This document shows positions 1-8,549 of a DNA stretch of 22,830 bases, one piece after another. The DNA is from an uncultured Bacteroidales bacterium. Lineage in GTDB: Bacteria; Bacteroidota; Bacteroidia; Bacteroidales; Lentimicrobiaceae. The translations under genes were made by a program, and so were the position numbers. The notes beneath the pieces are model-generated. The model was not told the origin of the DNA and did no database searches. It worked only from the letters and a program-made list of their open reading frames with translations. Position 1 is the first letter of the stretch, and each line of letters starts with the position of its first letter. The stretch is taken from assembly GCA_937894795.1 (NCBI GenBank), contig CALCQV010000048.1, forward strand, positions 1-22,830, in the 5' to 3' direction.

Positions 1-446
1 ACCCTCTTACTGCCGGTGAGGATCCATGGAAACGTGTTCAATTTGATCTTTCACAATATGCAGGCAGTGTATTTGATATTACATTACAAGCCTGTAACCG
101 GTTCTCCGACAAAGTTCAGGGACAAGGTGACAATGTTTTTATTGATAACATTGAGATTGTTAACAGTGTTCCCGTAGTTGCTCTTAATGATTCAGATACT
201 CAGCTTACCGTATTCCCAAATCCGGCAAATAGTATTGTTAATGTATTTGTTGCAAATATTACCGAGAATTCAATTTTAGAGGTAAGAGATACCCGAGGAA
301 AATTGGTATATCAGAGTGAACTGACCTCAAATGCTGATAATCAAACACTTCAAATTAGAAACCTTGCAAGTGGTTTTTATTTGGTAAGAGTGCTTACCGG
401 TAATCAAATTTTTGTCACCAAACTGATTGTGAGCGAAAAAATATAA
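1..446 (+). CDS. C-terminal part of a T9SS-secreted protein (5' end outside window)
   Basis: An open frame runs from the window edge to a TAA at 444-446 and gives about 147 residues. The first ~50 residues resemble the end of a beta-sandwich domain of the MAM/choice-of-anchor-J kind, ending in the typical GDNVFIDNIEIV strand. The last ~85 residues are a type A T9SS sorting domain: a LTVFPNPAN start, a central VRDTRGKLVY strand, LASGFYLVRV and a final TKLIVSEKI. The protein should therefore cross the outer membrane through T9SS and be anchored or released at the surface. The catalytic or binding part is not in the window, so no function is proposed; secreted metalloproteases and adhesins often end this way. 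It is codirectional with the two downstream peptidases but separated from them by a strong hairpin. Confidence 0.85.
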   Translation, partial: PLTAGEDPWKRVQFDLSQYAGSVFDITLQACNRFSDKVQGQGDNVFIDNIEIVNSVPVVALNDSDTQLTVFPNPANSIVNVFVANITENSILEVRDTRGKLVYQSELTSNADNQTLQIRNLASGFYLVRVLTGNQIFVTKLIVSEKI

Positions 447-454
447 TCATTTTT

Positions 455-509
455 AATAATACAGGTTAGGTCTAAAAGTATTTTTTATACTTTTGGACCC
501 TGTGTTATT
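455..509 (+). terminator. Long bulged hairpin after the first T9SS gene
   Basis: The arm 455-465 (AATAATACAGG) pairs with 499-509 (CCTGTGTTATT), with one G-U pair. The inner arm 470-480 pairs with 488-498, also with one G-U pair, after a small left-side bulge. The loop is a T-run at 481-486. No T-tract follows the hairpin, so it is not a textbook intrinsic terminator; it could stabilise the 3' end of the upstream mRNA. The right arm contains TACTTTTG (488-495), a match to the Bacteroidota -7 element, so promoter function for the next gene is also possible. Confidence 0.5.
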
Positions 510-536
510 AAAAATCCTTCAAAATCAGTACCCCTT

Positions 537-2660
537 ATGAAAATTGGAAAACTACTTTTTTCACTAATTATTGCCATTTTATTTACAGGCAATATTATGG
601 CTGCTATTGTACAGCCTGAATCGGCTGCCAATGTAGCTCGTAATTTTATTTATGAACGATTAGTCCGTGATGGATCATCAGTTAGTATTAACGAGATTCA
701 GCCTCAATTGTTTCAGGTGCGTGAATCAAACAATCAACCTTCTTTCTATATTTTCAACCTAGAAAATGGTGGTTGGGTGATAGTATCGGCCGATGATGTG
801 TATTCACCGATAATTGGTTTTTCACCCGAGGGAAGTTTTCCTAAAGGACAACTCGATAAAAATTATGCATCATTTTTGCAGGATTATGTCGACCAGATTG
901 ATTTTGCAAGATCAAATAATTTAGTTGCCAGTAATGAAACAATCCAGAAATGGAATGAGTATACCACTATCAGTAACCCAAGAATGTTACTTGAGGGAAT
1001 AAGGGATGTTGAACCATTAACTGATAATCTATGGAATCAGGATTATCCATACAATGCGTATTGCCCTGAAGACGCTGCAGGTCCGGGTGGTCATGTATAT
1101 GCAGGTTGTGTAGCAACTGCTATGTCAATGATAATGTATTATTACCGTTATCCTGAAGTTGGAACAGGTCAATATTCATATTATGCTGCCGGTTATGGTA
1201 CACAGTCAGTAAACTTTGGTGAAACACATTATGATTGGGATGCAATGTTGAATTCCATCAATGCCAATAATGGTCCTGCAGTCAATGCCATTGCTGAATT
1301 ACAATATCATTGTGGCGTTTCTGTTAGAATGGGTTATGGCAATGATGGTTCAGGTGCTTACAGCGCTGATGTACCTCCGGCAATAAAGAGCTATTTCGGC
1401 TATTCAAGCACTGCGCAGTATATACAGAAAATGGGATACACACTCTCTGCATGGGAGAATATTCTTGTTGAACATATTGATGCTGCAAAACCATTATACT
1501 ATTCAGGTCAAAGCACAGATGGTGGCCATGCTTTTGTTTGTGATGGCTATCAGGTTACATCCACGGGCAAATTATATCATTTTAACTTTGGTTGGAGTGG
1601 AAGTGGAAATGGTTACTATTCATTGACTGATGTGGGTGGATTTAGTTCACAACAGGGTATGGTTCGGAACTTTGTTCCAAATTCAGCTAATTATCCATAT
1701 AATTGCGATAATCACATTATTGATAATCATATTGGCAGCATTGAAGATGGTAGCGGACCACTCAGTACTTATCTGGCTAACAGTGCCTGCACATGGTTAA
1801 TCTCTCCTGTTGATTCTGTTACATCAATTACAGTAAACTTCACAGAAATTGCCTTTGGTTTAGGTGATTCTATTAAAGTATTTGCAGGTTCCGATGAGAA
1901 TGCTCCTCTACTTGCTACTTATGGACAAGGTTCTGCACTGGCAGCTTTAACTGCACCAGGGAACAGGATGTTTATTAAACTTTTAACTGATGGATCAGAT
2001 GAAGGTCAAGGTTTTAGGGCCGAATTTTCATCTACTTTCCCTGTTTATTGTACAAGTAGCATTACTACATTAACAGAACCAACCGGTGAGATTTCCGATG
2101 GCAGTGGTGACTATAATTACAATAATAGCAGTGTTTGTAAATGGAAGATCAATCCGGGGCCATATGCTCAAGATCTAACTTTAGCCTTTACTTCCTTTGA
2201 TCTTGAAGAAGGAAAAGATTATCTGAAAGTATTTGCAGTTCCAACTAACGTATTGTTGGCTGATCTCACCGGTAATACAATTCCTGATCCAATTGTATCA
2301 CCGACTGGTCAATTTATGTTGATGTTCTCATCCAATGGATTTAATAATTATCAGGGATTTGAAGCAAATTATTATATCTCTAATGTTAATACCTCAAATG
2401 AAGATGTAGCTGAGAATTTATCAATTTATCCAAATCCTGCTGTGTCATATACCGATATTAAATTTAATCTTAATCAACCGACCAACATTAAAATATCTGT
2501 TCATAATTTGTTGGGTGAAGAAATATATAGCACCCCTACACAAATATTATCAGGATTCGTTAGTAAGACTATTCAATTGAGCGGCATGTCTAAAGGCATT
2601 TATTTGATAAAAATTGCCGGTGATAAAGGCTCTATAGTCAGAAAACTGGTTGTCAATTAG
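537..2660 (+). CDS. Secreted C10 (streptopain-like) cysteine peptidase with two CUB-like domains and T9SS tail
   Basis: The 707-residue protein begins with a signal peptide of about 22 residues. An N-terminal propeptide of the Spi type follows (to about 150), then the peptidase C10 domain: catalytic Cys191 in AGCVATAMSMIM, catalytic His331 in GGHAFVCDGY, and the FNFGWSG motif with Asn350 and Trp353. Two CUB-like beta-sandwich domains start at Cys390 and Cys505; each begins with a Cys and a G-x-I-x-D-G-S-G motif. Residues ~627-707 form a type A T9SS sorting domain (NLSIYPNPA, ending RKLVVN). It is predicted to be an extracellular endopeptidase made as a zymogen. It is followed by a strong terminator and then a paralogue of the same architecture. 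Substrate specificity cannot be read from the sequence. ATG at 537 places the signal peptide at residue 1. Confidence 0.93.
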   Translation: MKIGKLLFSLIIAILFTGNIMAAIVQPESAANVARNFIYERLVRDGSSVSINEIQPQLFQVRESNNQPSFYIFNLENGGWVIVSADDVYSPIIGFSPEGSFPKGQLDKNYASFLQDYVDQIDFARSNNLVASNETIQKWNEYTTISNPRMLLEGIRDVEPLTDNLWNQDYPYNAYCPEDAAGPGGHVYAGCVATAMSMIMYYYRYPEVGTGQYSYYAAGYGTQSVNFGETHYDWDAMLNSINANNGPAVNAIAELQYHCGVSVRMGYGNDGSGAYSADVPPAIKSYFGYSSTAQYIQKMGYTLSAWENILVEHIDAAKPLYYSGQSTDGGHAFVCDGYQVTSTGKLYHFNFGWSGSGNGYYSLTDVGGFSSQQGMVRNFVPNSANYPYNCDNHIIDNHIGSIEDGSGPLSTYLANSACTWLISPVDSVTSITVNFTEIAFGLGDSIKVFAGSDENAPLLATYGQGSALAALTAPGNRMFIKLLTDGSDEGQGFRAEFSSTFPVYCTSSITTLTEPTGEISDGSGDYNYNNSSVCKWKINPGPYAQDLTLAFTSFDLEEGKDYLKVFAVPTNVLLADLTGNTIPDPIVSPTGQFMLMFSSNGFNNYQGFEANYYISNVNTSNEDVAENLSIYPNPAVSYTDIKFNLNQPTNIKISVHNLLGEEIYSTPTQILSGFVSKTIQLSGMSKGIYLIKIAGDKGSIVRKLVVN

Positions 2661-2677
2661 TAAATTATTATATTTGT

Positions 2678-2710
2678 AAAAGGGGCTTCCTAAATGAAGC
2701 CCCTTTTTTC
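2678..2710 (+). terminator. Rho-independent terminator between the two C10 peptidase genes
   Basis: The perfect stem AAAAGGGGCTTC (2678-2689) / GAAGCCCCTTTT, with a 6-nt loop CTAAAT, runs directly into a T-run. It lies 18 bases after the stop codon of the upstream peptidase. It implies that the second peptidase gene (start 2745) has its own promoter or depends on read-through; no clear TAnnTTTG was seen in the 35 bases between. Confidence 0.93.
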
Positions 2711-2744
2711 TAGCAATTTATTTTCCACATAGATCATTGACCTT

Positions 2745-4850
2745 ATGTTAAAAAAACTACTATTTGGTATCATTTTACTCCTATCATCATTAATAATTGA
2801 TGCTACCCCCATTGAAATAGGTTTAGCTGGTAAAGTGGCAGTGAATTTTATGAAAATGAAGTCATTGCACTCTTCATCGACAACGCCGGGGGCAATTACC
2901 GTAAAAGATATCGCCCCTTTAATCCAGGGTGAAACGATGGCTTTTGCTGTTAATTTTGATAATAATCGAGGATTTGTAATTATTGCAGCAGATAATGCTT
3001 CAAAACCTGTATTGGGTTATTCATTTGAGGGCAATTTTCATGTTAATGATATACCTCCAGTTATATCTGATTGGATGCAATTTTATTATTGTCAGATCCA
3101 GGATTTAAGAAGTAATAATATTCCTGCAACCACAGAGATAGAAGAAGAATGGAATAATTTAACCGATGGTATAGAATTGACATACAACAGAGATAATCGT
3201 GAAGTGACACCGCTGCTTACAAGCACATGGGATCAGGGTGCACGTTATAATGAACTTTGTCCTGAAGCTGCCGGCGGACCTGGAGGTCGTGTTTGGGCAG
3301 GTTGTGTTGCAACTGCTATGTCACAGATTATTAATTATTGGCGATTTCCTAATCAAGGTACAGGATCACATGGTTATTATTCCGATTATGGATATCTATT
3401 TGCTGACTATGGAGCTTCAAATTATGATTTCAACCAGATGAATGACAATATTAACGGTGAAAGCAATTACGAGATGGCTGAGATTCAGTACCACTGCGGA
3501 ATTGCCGTTGATATGATGTATTCTCCTAATGGATCAGGGGCATATAGCGACGATGCTGCCGATGCGCTGAGAACATATTTTGGTTATTCGCCTGAATTAG
3601 CAATTGAATATAAGGATAACTATAATGATGCTGATTGGAAAGCTTTAATTATTGCTAATCTTGATAATGGATGGCCTCTTTACTACCATGGATTTGGTTC
3701 AGGTGGCCATGCTTTTAATCTGGATGGATATCAGGGAGATGACTATTTCCATTTTAACTGGGGATGGAGTGGTTCATATAACGGATATTTCTATCTAACA
3801 AACCTTAATCCCGGAGGAAGCGACTTTACATGGGGACAAGGCGCAATAGTTAATTTCCATCCGAATACCAGTAATTATCCATATTACTGTACCGGAGTCA
3901 CTACTTTAACAAGACACAATGGAACAATTGAAGATGGTAGCGGTCCTGTAGATAACTACATTGACGGACTACAGTGTGGGTGGCTTATTTCACCTGAAGA
4001 TTCAGTGTCAGGTTTGACTTTATATTTTGATAGGTTTGATTTGGCAGCTGGTGATGTGGTAAATGTATTTGATGGAGAAAATAGCTCTGCGCCGCTGGTA
4101 GGAAGCTTTACAGGAACATCACTTCCTCCTTCTATAGCCTCAGCAAGTGGAAATTTATATATTGAATTTCAGACCTCCGGAGCATTGGGAAAAGGTTGGA
4201 AAGCTCACTATAATAGTTATTTGGTGAACTATTGCCCCGGTATTAGTCATCATACAGAACCGGCCGGTTCATTTTCTGATGGTAGCGGACCGCGACAATA
4301 CAGAAATGGCAGTATATGCAAATACATTATTGAACCTGAAAATGCTGCAACTATAACTTTGTCATTTGATTCATTCAACACTGAAGCAGACATGGATAAG
4401 GTTAAGATATATGATATGATATCTCAGACTTTAATGGGCGAGTATTCAGGTGATGAACTTCCTGATGATGTGACCGTTCCTTCAGGTAAAGCATATATAA
4501 TTTTTGTTACTAATCAGTCAGTTAGTGATGAAGGATGGGAAGTGTCTTATACTTCAACTGTTACGGATGCAAAGAATTTGCAATATGATCCGGAGGGATT
4601 TAATCTATATTGTTCGCCAAATCCGGCTGACAATTGGTTGCGACTTGAATTGAGGACTAAAGTTCAAAGTAACATTAACCTTGCACTTATATCATCAGAA
4701 GGACGCATTATCAATCAGATTTTTAATGGAACTACCTCATCTGTACCAATGATATTTATGACTGATGTTTCAATGCTGAAGCCGGGAATTTATGTTGTTA
4801 AATATTGGACAGATACCGAAAGTGGATATCAAAAAATAATTATCAAATAG
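2745..4850 (+). CDS. Second secreted C10 cysteine peptidase, tandem paralogue
   Basis: The 701-residue protein has the same domain order as its neighbour: signal peptide (~20 residues), Spi-like propeptide, C10 catalytic domain, two CUB-like domains and a T9SS C-terminal domain. The catalytic residues are intact: Cys187 in AGCVATAMSQIINYW, His322 in GGHAFNLDGY, and Asn338 and Trp341 in HFNWGWSG. The CUB-like domains begin at Cys382 and Cys497 and carry the same IEDGSGP/FSDGSGP motifs. The sorting domain (about 622-701) is recognisable but starts with LYCSPNPADNW instead of the usual YPNP, and ends YQKIIIK. Head-to-tail position and shared architecture indicate gene duplication followed by divergence. 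It is predicted to be an extracellular protease. The ATG at 2745 puts a hydrophobic signal peptide at the N-terminus. Confidence 0.93.
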   Translation: MLKKLLFGIILLLSSLIIDATPIEIGLAGKVAVNFMKMKSLHSSSTTPGAITVKDIAPLIQGETMAFAVNFDNNRGFVIIAADNASKPVLGYSFEGNFHVNDIPPVISDWMQFYYCQIQDLRSNNIPATTEIEEEWNNLTDGIELTYNRDNREVTPLLTSTWDQGARYNELCPEAAGGPGGRVWAGCVATAMSQIINYWRFPNQGTGSHGYYSDYGYLFADYGASNYDFNQMNDNINGESNYEMAEIQYHCGIAVDMMYSPNGSGAYSDDAADALRTYFGYSPELAIEYKDNYNDADWKALIIANLDNGWPLYYHGFGSGGHAFNLDGYQGDDYFHFNWGWSGSYNGYFYLTNLNPGGSDFTWGQGAIVNFHPNTSNYPYYCTGVTTLTRHNGTIEDGSGPVDNYIDGLQCGWLISPEDSVSGLTLYFDRFDLAAGDVVNVFDGENSSAPLVGSFTGTSLPPSIASASGNLYIEFQTSGALGKGWKAHYNSYLVNYCPGISHHTEPAGSFSDGSGPRQYRNGSICKYIIEPENAATITLSFDSFNTEADMDKVKIYDMISQTLMGEYSGDELPDDVTVPSGKAYIIFVTNQSVSDEGWEVSYTSTVTDAKNLQYDPEGFNLYCSPNPADNWLRLELRTKVQSNINLALISSEGRIINQIFNGTTSSVPMIFMTDVSMLKPGIYVVKYWTDTESGYQKIIIK

Positions 4851-4905
4851 ATTGGCAAATCTAACCAAATAGGCTATTTGCGATAGAGATCAGATTGTGG
4901 ATTGC

Positions 4906-4948
4906 AAAAAAGAAAAGATCCTGATAAACTCAGGATCTTTTCTTTTTT
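4906..4948. terminator. Bidirectional terminator between C10 peptidase and phoH
   Basis: A perfect 14-bp stem, AGAAAAGATCCTGA (4911-4924) / TCAGGATCTTTTCT (4930-4943), has a 5-nt loop. It is preceded by an A-run and followed by a T-run, so each strand reads a hairpin followed by U residues. It sits between the convergent ends of the peptidase gene (4850) and phoH (4987), so it can serve both. Confidence 0.93.
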
Positions 4949-4986
4949 ATATTGTGCCGAGGCTGGCTTTAATGAGTTATATATGA

Positions 4987-5922
4987 CTAGTCTCTATCGT
5001 ATGCTTTAATGATCTGACTAACAAGTTTATGGCGCATAACATCTGAATCATCAAGCTGAACTATTTCGATACCTGGAATATTCGCAAGTATTTTAGTGGC
5101 ATGAATAAGTCCTGATTGTTGATTTTTGGGAAGATCAATTTGCGTAACATCACCCGTTACAAAGAATTTAGACGATCTACCCATTCTGGTCAGAAACATT
5201 TTCAATTGGTTTCCTGTAGCATTCTGAGCCTCATCGAGAATGGCAAATACATTATCCAAGGTACGGCCTCTCATGAACGCAAGTGGTGCAATTTCAATGG
5301 TTCCGTCTTCAATATACGTTAATAGCTTTTGTGGAGGTAGCATATCTCTTAAAGCATCGTACAAGGGCTGCATATAAGGATCAAGTTTGTCTTTCAGGTC
5401 GCCGGGTAGAAAGCCCAGATTTTCACCTGCCTCAACAGCAGGCCGGGTAAGAATAATTCTTTTAACCTCCTTGTTTTTAAGTGCTCTGACTGCCAATGCA
5501 ACGGCAGTGTAGGTTTTGCCTGTGCCGGCTGGCCCAATAGCGAATACCATATCACTCTTATCAATGCACTCCACAATTTTCATCTGATTAGCGGTTCTGG
5601 CCTTAATAACCTGACCGTTACGCCCATGCACCAATACGTCTGGAGAACTCTTAATGGTTATATCTGCTGCACCAGGTTCAGCCAGCTGCCTGATATCATC
5701 TTCTGTGATCTTTCCAAAATGATCAAAATGAATGATCATGAGATTGAAAAGTGATTCAAAAGATTCAATATCTGTATTGTCACCTATCACCTTAATATGC
5801 TCCCCACGAGCAATAATCTTTAATTTAGGCAATAAGTTTTTTATAGTATTTAAGTTTCTGTCACCCACCCCGAATAAATCAAGTGGACTGTATGTTTCAA
5901 TGCTGAAAACCTTTTCACTCAT
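4987..5922 (-). CDS. phoH: PhoH-family ATPase
   Basis: The 311-residue protein matches the PhoH/PhoL family in length and motifs: a short KH-like N-terminal region (~30-110), Walker A GPAGTGKT (130-137), the segment RPAVEAGENLGFLPG (160-174), Walker B AILDEAQN (227-234), a TGDVTQIDLP sensor motif (256-265) and a C-terminal DDSDVMRHKLV. The family is cytoplasmic and binds ATP; roles in RNA metabolism and ribosome maturation, with YbeY, are proposed for relatives. Here there is no ybeY next to it; it stands alone on the minus strand, convergent with a peptidase gene and divergent from hydF. The ATG at 5922 gives a normal family N-terminus. Confidence 0.95.
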   Translation of the reverse strand: MSEKVFSIETYSPLDLFGVGDRNLNTIKNLLPKLKIIARGEHIKVIGDNTDIESFESLFNLMIIHFDHFGKITEDDIRQLAEPGAADITIKSSPDVLVHGRNGQVIKARTANQMKIVECIDKSDMVFAIGPAGTGKTYTAVALAVRALKNKEVKRIILTRPAVEAGENLGFLPGDLKDKLDPYMQPLYDALRDMLPPQKLLTYIEDGTIEIAPLAFMRGRTLDNVFAILDEAQNATGNQLKMFLTRMGRSSKFFVTGDVTQIDLPKNQQSGLIHATKILANIPGIEIVQLDDSDVMRHKLVSQIIKAYDRD

Positions 5923-5972
5923 CTATAACAATAGTATTAAATTATTTTACGCTCAAATACATTCGAGCCCAT

Positions 5973-5980
5973 CAAAAGTA
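5973..5980 (-). promoter_or_regulatory. Candidate -7 element for phoH
   Basis: CAAAAGTA on the plus strand reads TACTTTTG on the minus strand, a full match to the Bacteroidota -7 consensus TAnnTTTG, about 50 bases upstream of the phoH ATG. No clear TTG -33 element was found at the expected distance, so this is only a candidate. Confidence 0.4.
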
Positions 5981-6023
5981 TTACAAAAAAAGCCATCAGC
6001 ATTAACGCATTGTCATTTTATTG

Positions 6024-6031
6024 TAATTTTG
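6024..6031 (+). promoter_or_regulatory. Candidate -7 element for hydF
   Basis: TAATTTTG matches TAnnTTTG and lies in the 201-bp divergent gap between phoH and hydF, about 92 bases before the hydF ATG. The -33 TTG is not at the expected distance. It would imply a leader of about 85 nt. Confidence 0.35.
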
Positions 6032-6123
6032 ATTACTTCAAACAGTAGCTTGTATTTACTCAGTATTTTGAAGCTACAATACCAGGCTTATGAGAAGTAA
6101 ATTTATTATTAAAGAAACCAATA

Positions 6124-7329
6124 ATGTCAAAGGGTAGAGAAGTAAAACCACATATAGGTATTTTCGGTCGCAGGAACAATGGTAAAAGCTCAATTATTAA
6201 TGTGCTTGCAGGAAAGGACACGGCTATAGTTTCCCCAATAGCTGGTACAACTACTGATCCAGTTAAAAAGTCAATGGAAATTCCAGGTATTGGTCCTGTT
6301 GTACTTATTGACACTGCAGGTATCGATGATAAAGGTGAACTTGGGAATAAGAGAATTCAGAAATCGCTTGATATACTGAAGATTATTGACCTGGCAGTAC
6401 TTATAATTGTTGACAATATAATTGGGGAGGAAGAAGAAAATCTGATTTTGAGTTTTCTTGACTATAATATCCCTTTTGTAATAATACATAATAAGAGTGA
6501 TCTGGTTAAATTACAGCCTGAATTCAAAAATGCCATAGAAAAGCGATATAATTGTATGGTAATGGAATTCAGTGCCGCGACGGTTACTGATAATGATCAA
6601 CTTTTAAAGGTACTGGCTGCGGCCATGCCTGAAACAGCATATACATCAAATGCTCTGGTAGGAGGGTTGTTTAAATCCGGTGAAGCAGTTCTCTTAATAA
6701 CTCCCATTGATAATGAAGCCCCTGAAGGCAGAATGATTCTGCCGCAGGTCCAAGCTATCAGAGATATTCTTGACCATGATGGGATTGTTATGATATGCAA
6801 GGAGAATGATGTTGAAGATTTTATACGCAAAGCCAGACCGAGGCCCGCACTGGCTATTACTGACAGTCAAGTCTTTGGTAAAATAGGTAATCATGTTCCT
6901 GATGATATTCCTTTAACCAGCTTTAGCATTTTGCTAGCACGACAAAGAGGAGACTTTCAAAACTATCTGAAAGGAACTCCACATCTGGCAGATTTAAAGG
7001 ATGGTGATCGCATTCTGATATTGGAATCATGCACTCATCATGTTACTTGTGATGATATTGGACGCCATAAAATACCGTCCTGGTTGAGTAAGTATACAAA
7101 AAAAGAACTTGATTTTGATGTAGTTGCAGGTTTAGGCCAATTACCGCGTGATATAAAAAGCTATGCAATTGTAATACAATGTGGTGGTTGCGTGTTAACG
7201 CGTAAACAAGTTGTTAATCGTGTTAAAGCTGCTGTTGATGCAGGAGTGCCTGTAACCAACTACGGTATGACAATTGCATGGATACATGGTATTTATCACC
7301 GGGCAGTTGGCCTTTTTAACACAATCTGA
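6124..7329 (+). CDS. hydF: [FeFe]-hydrogenase H-cluster maturation GTPase HydF
   Basis: The 401-residue protein has a TrmE-like GTPase domain with G1 GRRNNGKS (15-22), G2 GTTTDP (41-46), G3 DTAG (63-66) and G4 NKSD (123-126). A dimerisation region follows, then a C-terminal Fe-S domain with ESCTHHVTCDDIGRHKIP (Cys303, His305) and IQCGGC (Cys353, Cys356). This is the HydF signature; HydF is the scaffold on which HydE and HydG assemble the 2Fe subcluster before transfer to the hydrogenase. The residue before Cys353 is Gln352, where classical HydF sequences have His (CxH...HCxxC). No hydA, hydE or hydG is in the window, so they must lie elsewhere if the protein is functional. It is followed at 17 bases by the SDR gene. 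Confidence 0.95.
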   Translation: MSKGREVKPHIGIFGRRNNGKSSIINVLAGKDTAIVSPIAGTTTDPVKKSMEIPGIGPVVLIDTAGIDDKGELGNKRIQKSLDILKIIDLAVLIIVDNIIGEEEENLILSFLDYNIPFVIIHNKSDLVKLQPEFKNAIEKRYNCMVMEFSAATVTDNDQLLKVLAAAMPETAYTSNALVGGLFKSGEAVLLITPIDNEAPEGRMILPQVQAIRDILDHDGIVMICKENDVEDFIRKARPRPALAITDSQVFGKIGNHVPDDIPLTSFSILLARQRGDFQNYLKGTPHLADLKDGDRILILESCTHHVTCDDIGRHKIPSWLSKYTKKELDFDVVAGLGQLPRDIKSYAIVIQCGGCVLTRKQVVNRVKAAVDAGVPVTNYGMTIAWIHGIYHRAVGLFNTI

Positions 7330-7346
7330 AATTAATAAGTAACCAG

Positions 7347-8045
7347 GTGAAAAATATTGTAATAACCGGAGCATCAAGTGGTATTGGAAGAGCATCTGCC
7401 ATTAAATTAAGTGAGGATATTAATAACAGATTATTCCTTATTTCAAGAAATGAAGCAAAACTTAATGATCTTCTGAATAAAATCAAAGGCAATCGGGATA
7501 GAATAATCATTATGCCATTTGATGTAATATCAGGAGATTACAATGAATTATCCCATCAGATTAAAGAAATAGCCGGAACTGTTGATGTGCTTATTAATAA
7601 TGCCGGTGCATTAATAAATAAGCCTTTCAGTGAAATTATCATTGATGACTTTGATCTCATGGTAAATACTAATTTTAAAGGTCCTTTTTTTCTAATTCAG
7701 CGTTTACTTCCAATATTGAATTCTGGAGCTCATATAGTTAATATCAGCAGTATGGGAGGATTTCAGGGAAGTGTAAAGTTTCCCGGATTATCAGTATATA
7801 GTTCTTCAAAAGGAGCTCTGGCAATTTTAACGGAATGCCTGGCTCTGGAACTGAAGCAGGTGGGGATATCTGTTAATTGCCTTGCGTTGGGAAGTGTTCA
7901 AACGGATATGCTCAAAGAGGCATTCCCCGGTTATCAAGCACCATTGACAAGTGAAACAATGGCTGAGTTTATTGCTGATTTTGCATTAAATGGTCATAAA
8001 TGGATAAATGGAAAAATTATACCAGTTTCAATATCAACTCCATAA
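7347..8045 (+). CDS. Short-chain dehydrogenase/reductase (SDR), NAD(P)-dependent
   Basis: This is a 232-residue classical SDR: cofactor-binding TGASSGIG at residues 7-14, NNAG at 84-87, the NISS strand with Ser134/135, and catalytic Tyr151-x3-Lys155 in YSSSKGA. The Ser-to-Tyr distance is about three residues longer than usual. The start is GTG at 7347; it is the only sensible start because it places the Rossmann motif at residue 7, and no in-frame ATG precedes it. It lies 17 bases after hydF and is probably cotranscribed with it. The substrate is unknown; the family covers sugars, steroids, acyl chains and pteridines, and nothing here narrows it. Confidence 0.85.
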   Translation: MKNIVITGASSGIGRASAIKLSEDINNRLFLISRNEAKLNDLLNKIKGNRDRIIIMPFDVISGDYNELSHQIKEIAGTVDVLINNAGALINKPFSEIIIDDFDLMVNTNFKGPFFLIQRLLPILNSGAHIVNISSMGGFQGSVKFPGLSVYSSSKGALAILTECLALELKQVGISVNCLALGSVQTDMLKEAFPGYQAPLTSETMAEFIADFALNGHKWINGKIIPVSISTP

Positions 8046-8059
8046 TTTCTTTAAGAAAT
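8045..8059. repeat. 15-bp palindrome at the end of the SDR gene
   Basis: ATTTCTT-T-AAGAAAT is a perfect 7-bp inverted repeat with one central base, overlapping the last base of the SDR stop codon. It lies 73 bases upstream of the rseC-family gene. It could be an operator or a weak hairpin; there is no T-run for termination. Confidence 0.4.
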
Positions 8060-8132
8060 AACAAAATAACTCAGTAATCGTCGGTATGCTAAGATTTGAA
8101 AATTGACTCACATACAACAATGAAGAAACCTT

Positions 8133-8549
8133 ATGAGTGAGAATATAGATTGCATAGTAAAAAGTGGAACCGTTGAAAGTGTTGGAGAAAGAACATTAAA
8201 AGTTCTTATCCATAATAGTAGTGCTTGTTCTGCCTGTCACTCAAAAAGGGCATGTACATCATTAGGCTCTGGAGACAGAATTATAGAAGTTGAGAAGGAT
8301 AACCTAAAGAAGGTTGAGCCCGGTGATAAAGTGAATATACAAATGATTTCATCATCAGGTTGTAAAGCCGTTGTTCTGGGGTACATCCTTCCATTTATAC
8401 TACTTATGACTACTCTTATAATAGCCAATAGTATAGTAGGAGAGGCGATGTCAGCAATACTGGCTTTGACAATTCTAATTCCTTACTACCTTGTACTCTA
8501 TCTGTTAAGGAACAAAATGAAGAAGCACTTTCGTTTTACACTCAATTGA
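8133..8549 (+). CDS. rseC: RseC/MucC-family (SoxR-reducing system) membrane protein
   Basis: The 138-residue protein has a soluble N-terminal beta domain with a cysteine cluster, Cys32-x2-Cys35-x5-Cys41 (SACSACHSKRAC), then a PGDKV turn (63-67), and two membrane segments at about 78-100 and 105-126 ending in a basic tail. This is the RseC family, whose members in gammaproteobacteria act on sigma-E signalling (RseC) and with Rsx/Rnf in keeping SoxR reduced. In many anaerobes the gene lies directly before rnf, as here. It probably binds a metal or Fe-S centre and works with Rnf at the inner membrane, but that is inference from family and position. A TAnnnTTTG-like sequence at 8090-8098 is a poor promoter candidate. 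Confidence 0.85.
   Translation: MSENIDCIVKSGTVESVGERTLKVLIHNSSACSACHSKRACTSLGSGDRIIEVEKDNLKKVEPGDKVNIQMISSSGCKAVVLGYILPFILLMTTLIIANSIVGEAMSAILALTILIPYYLVLYLLRNKMKKHFRFTLN

Noticed and set aside
5732..6100. 122-codon plus-strand frame running from phoH into the hydF promoter region
   Set aside because: Mostly antisense to phoH, low-complexity product, no family resemblance, and it would occupy the divergent promoter region.
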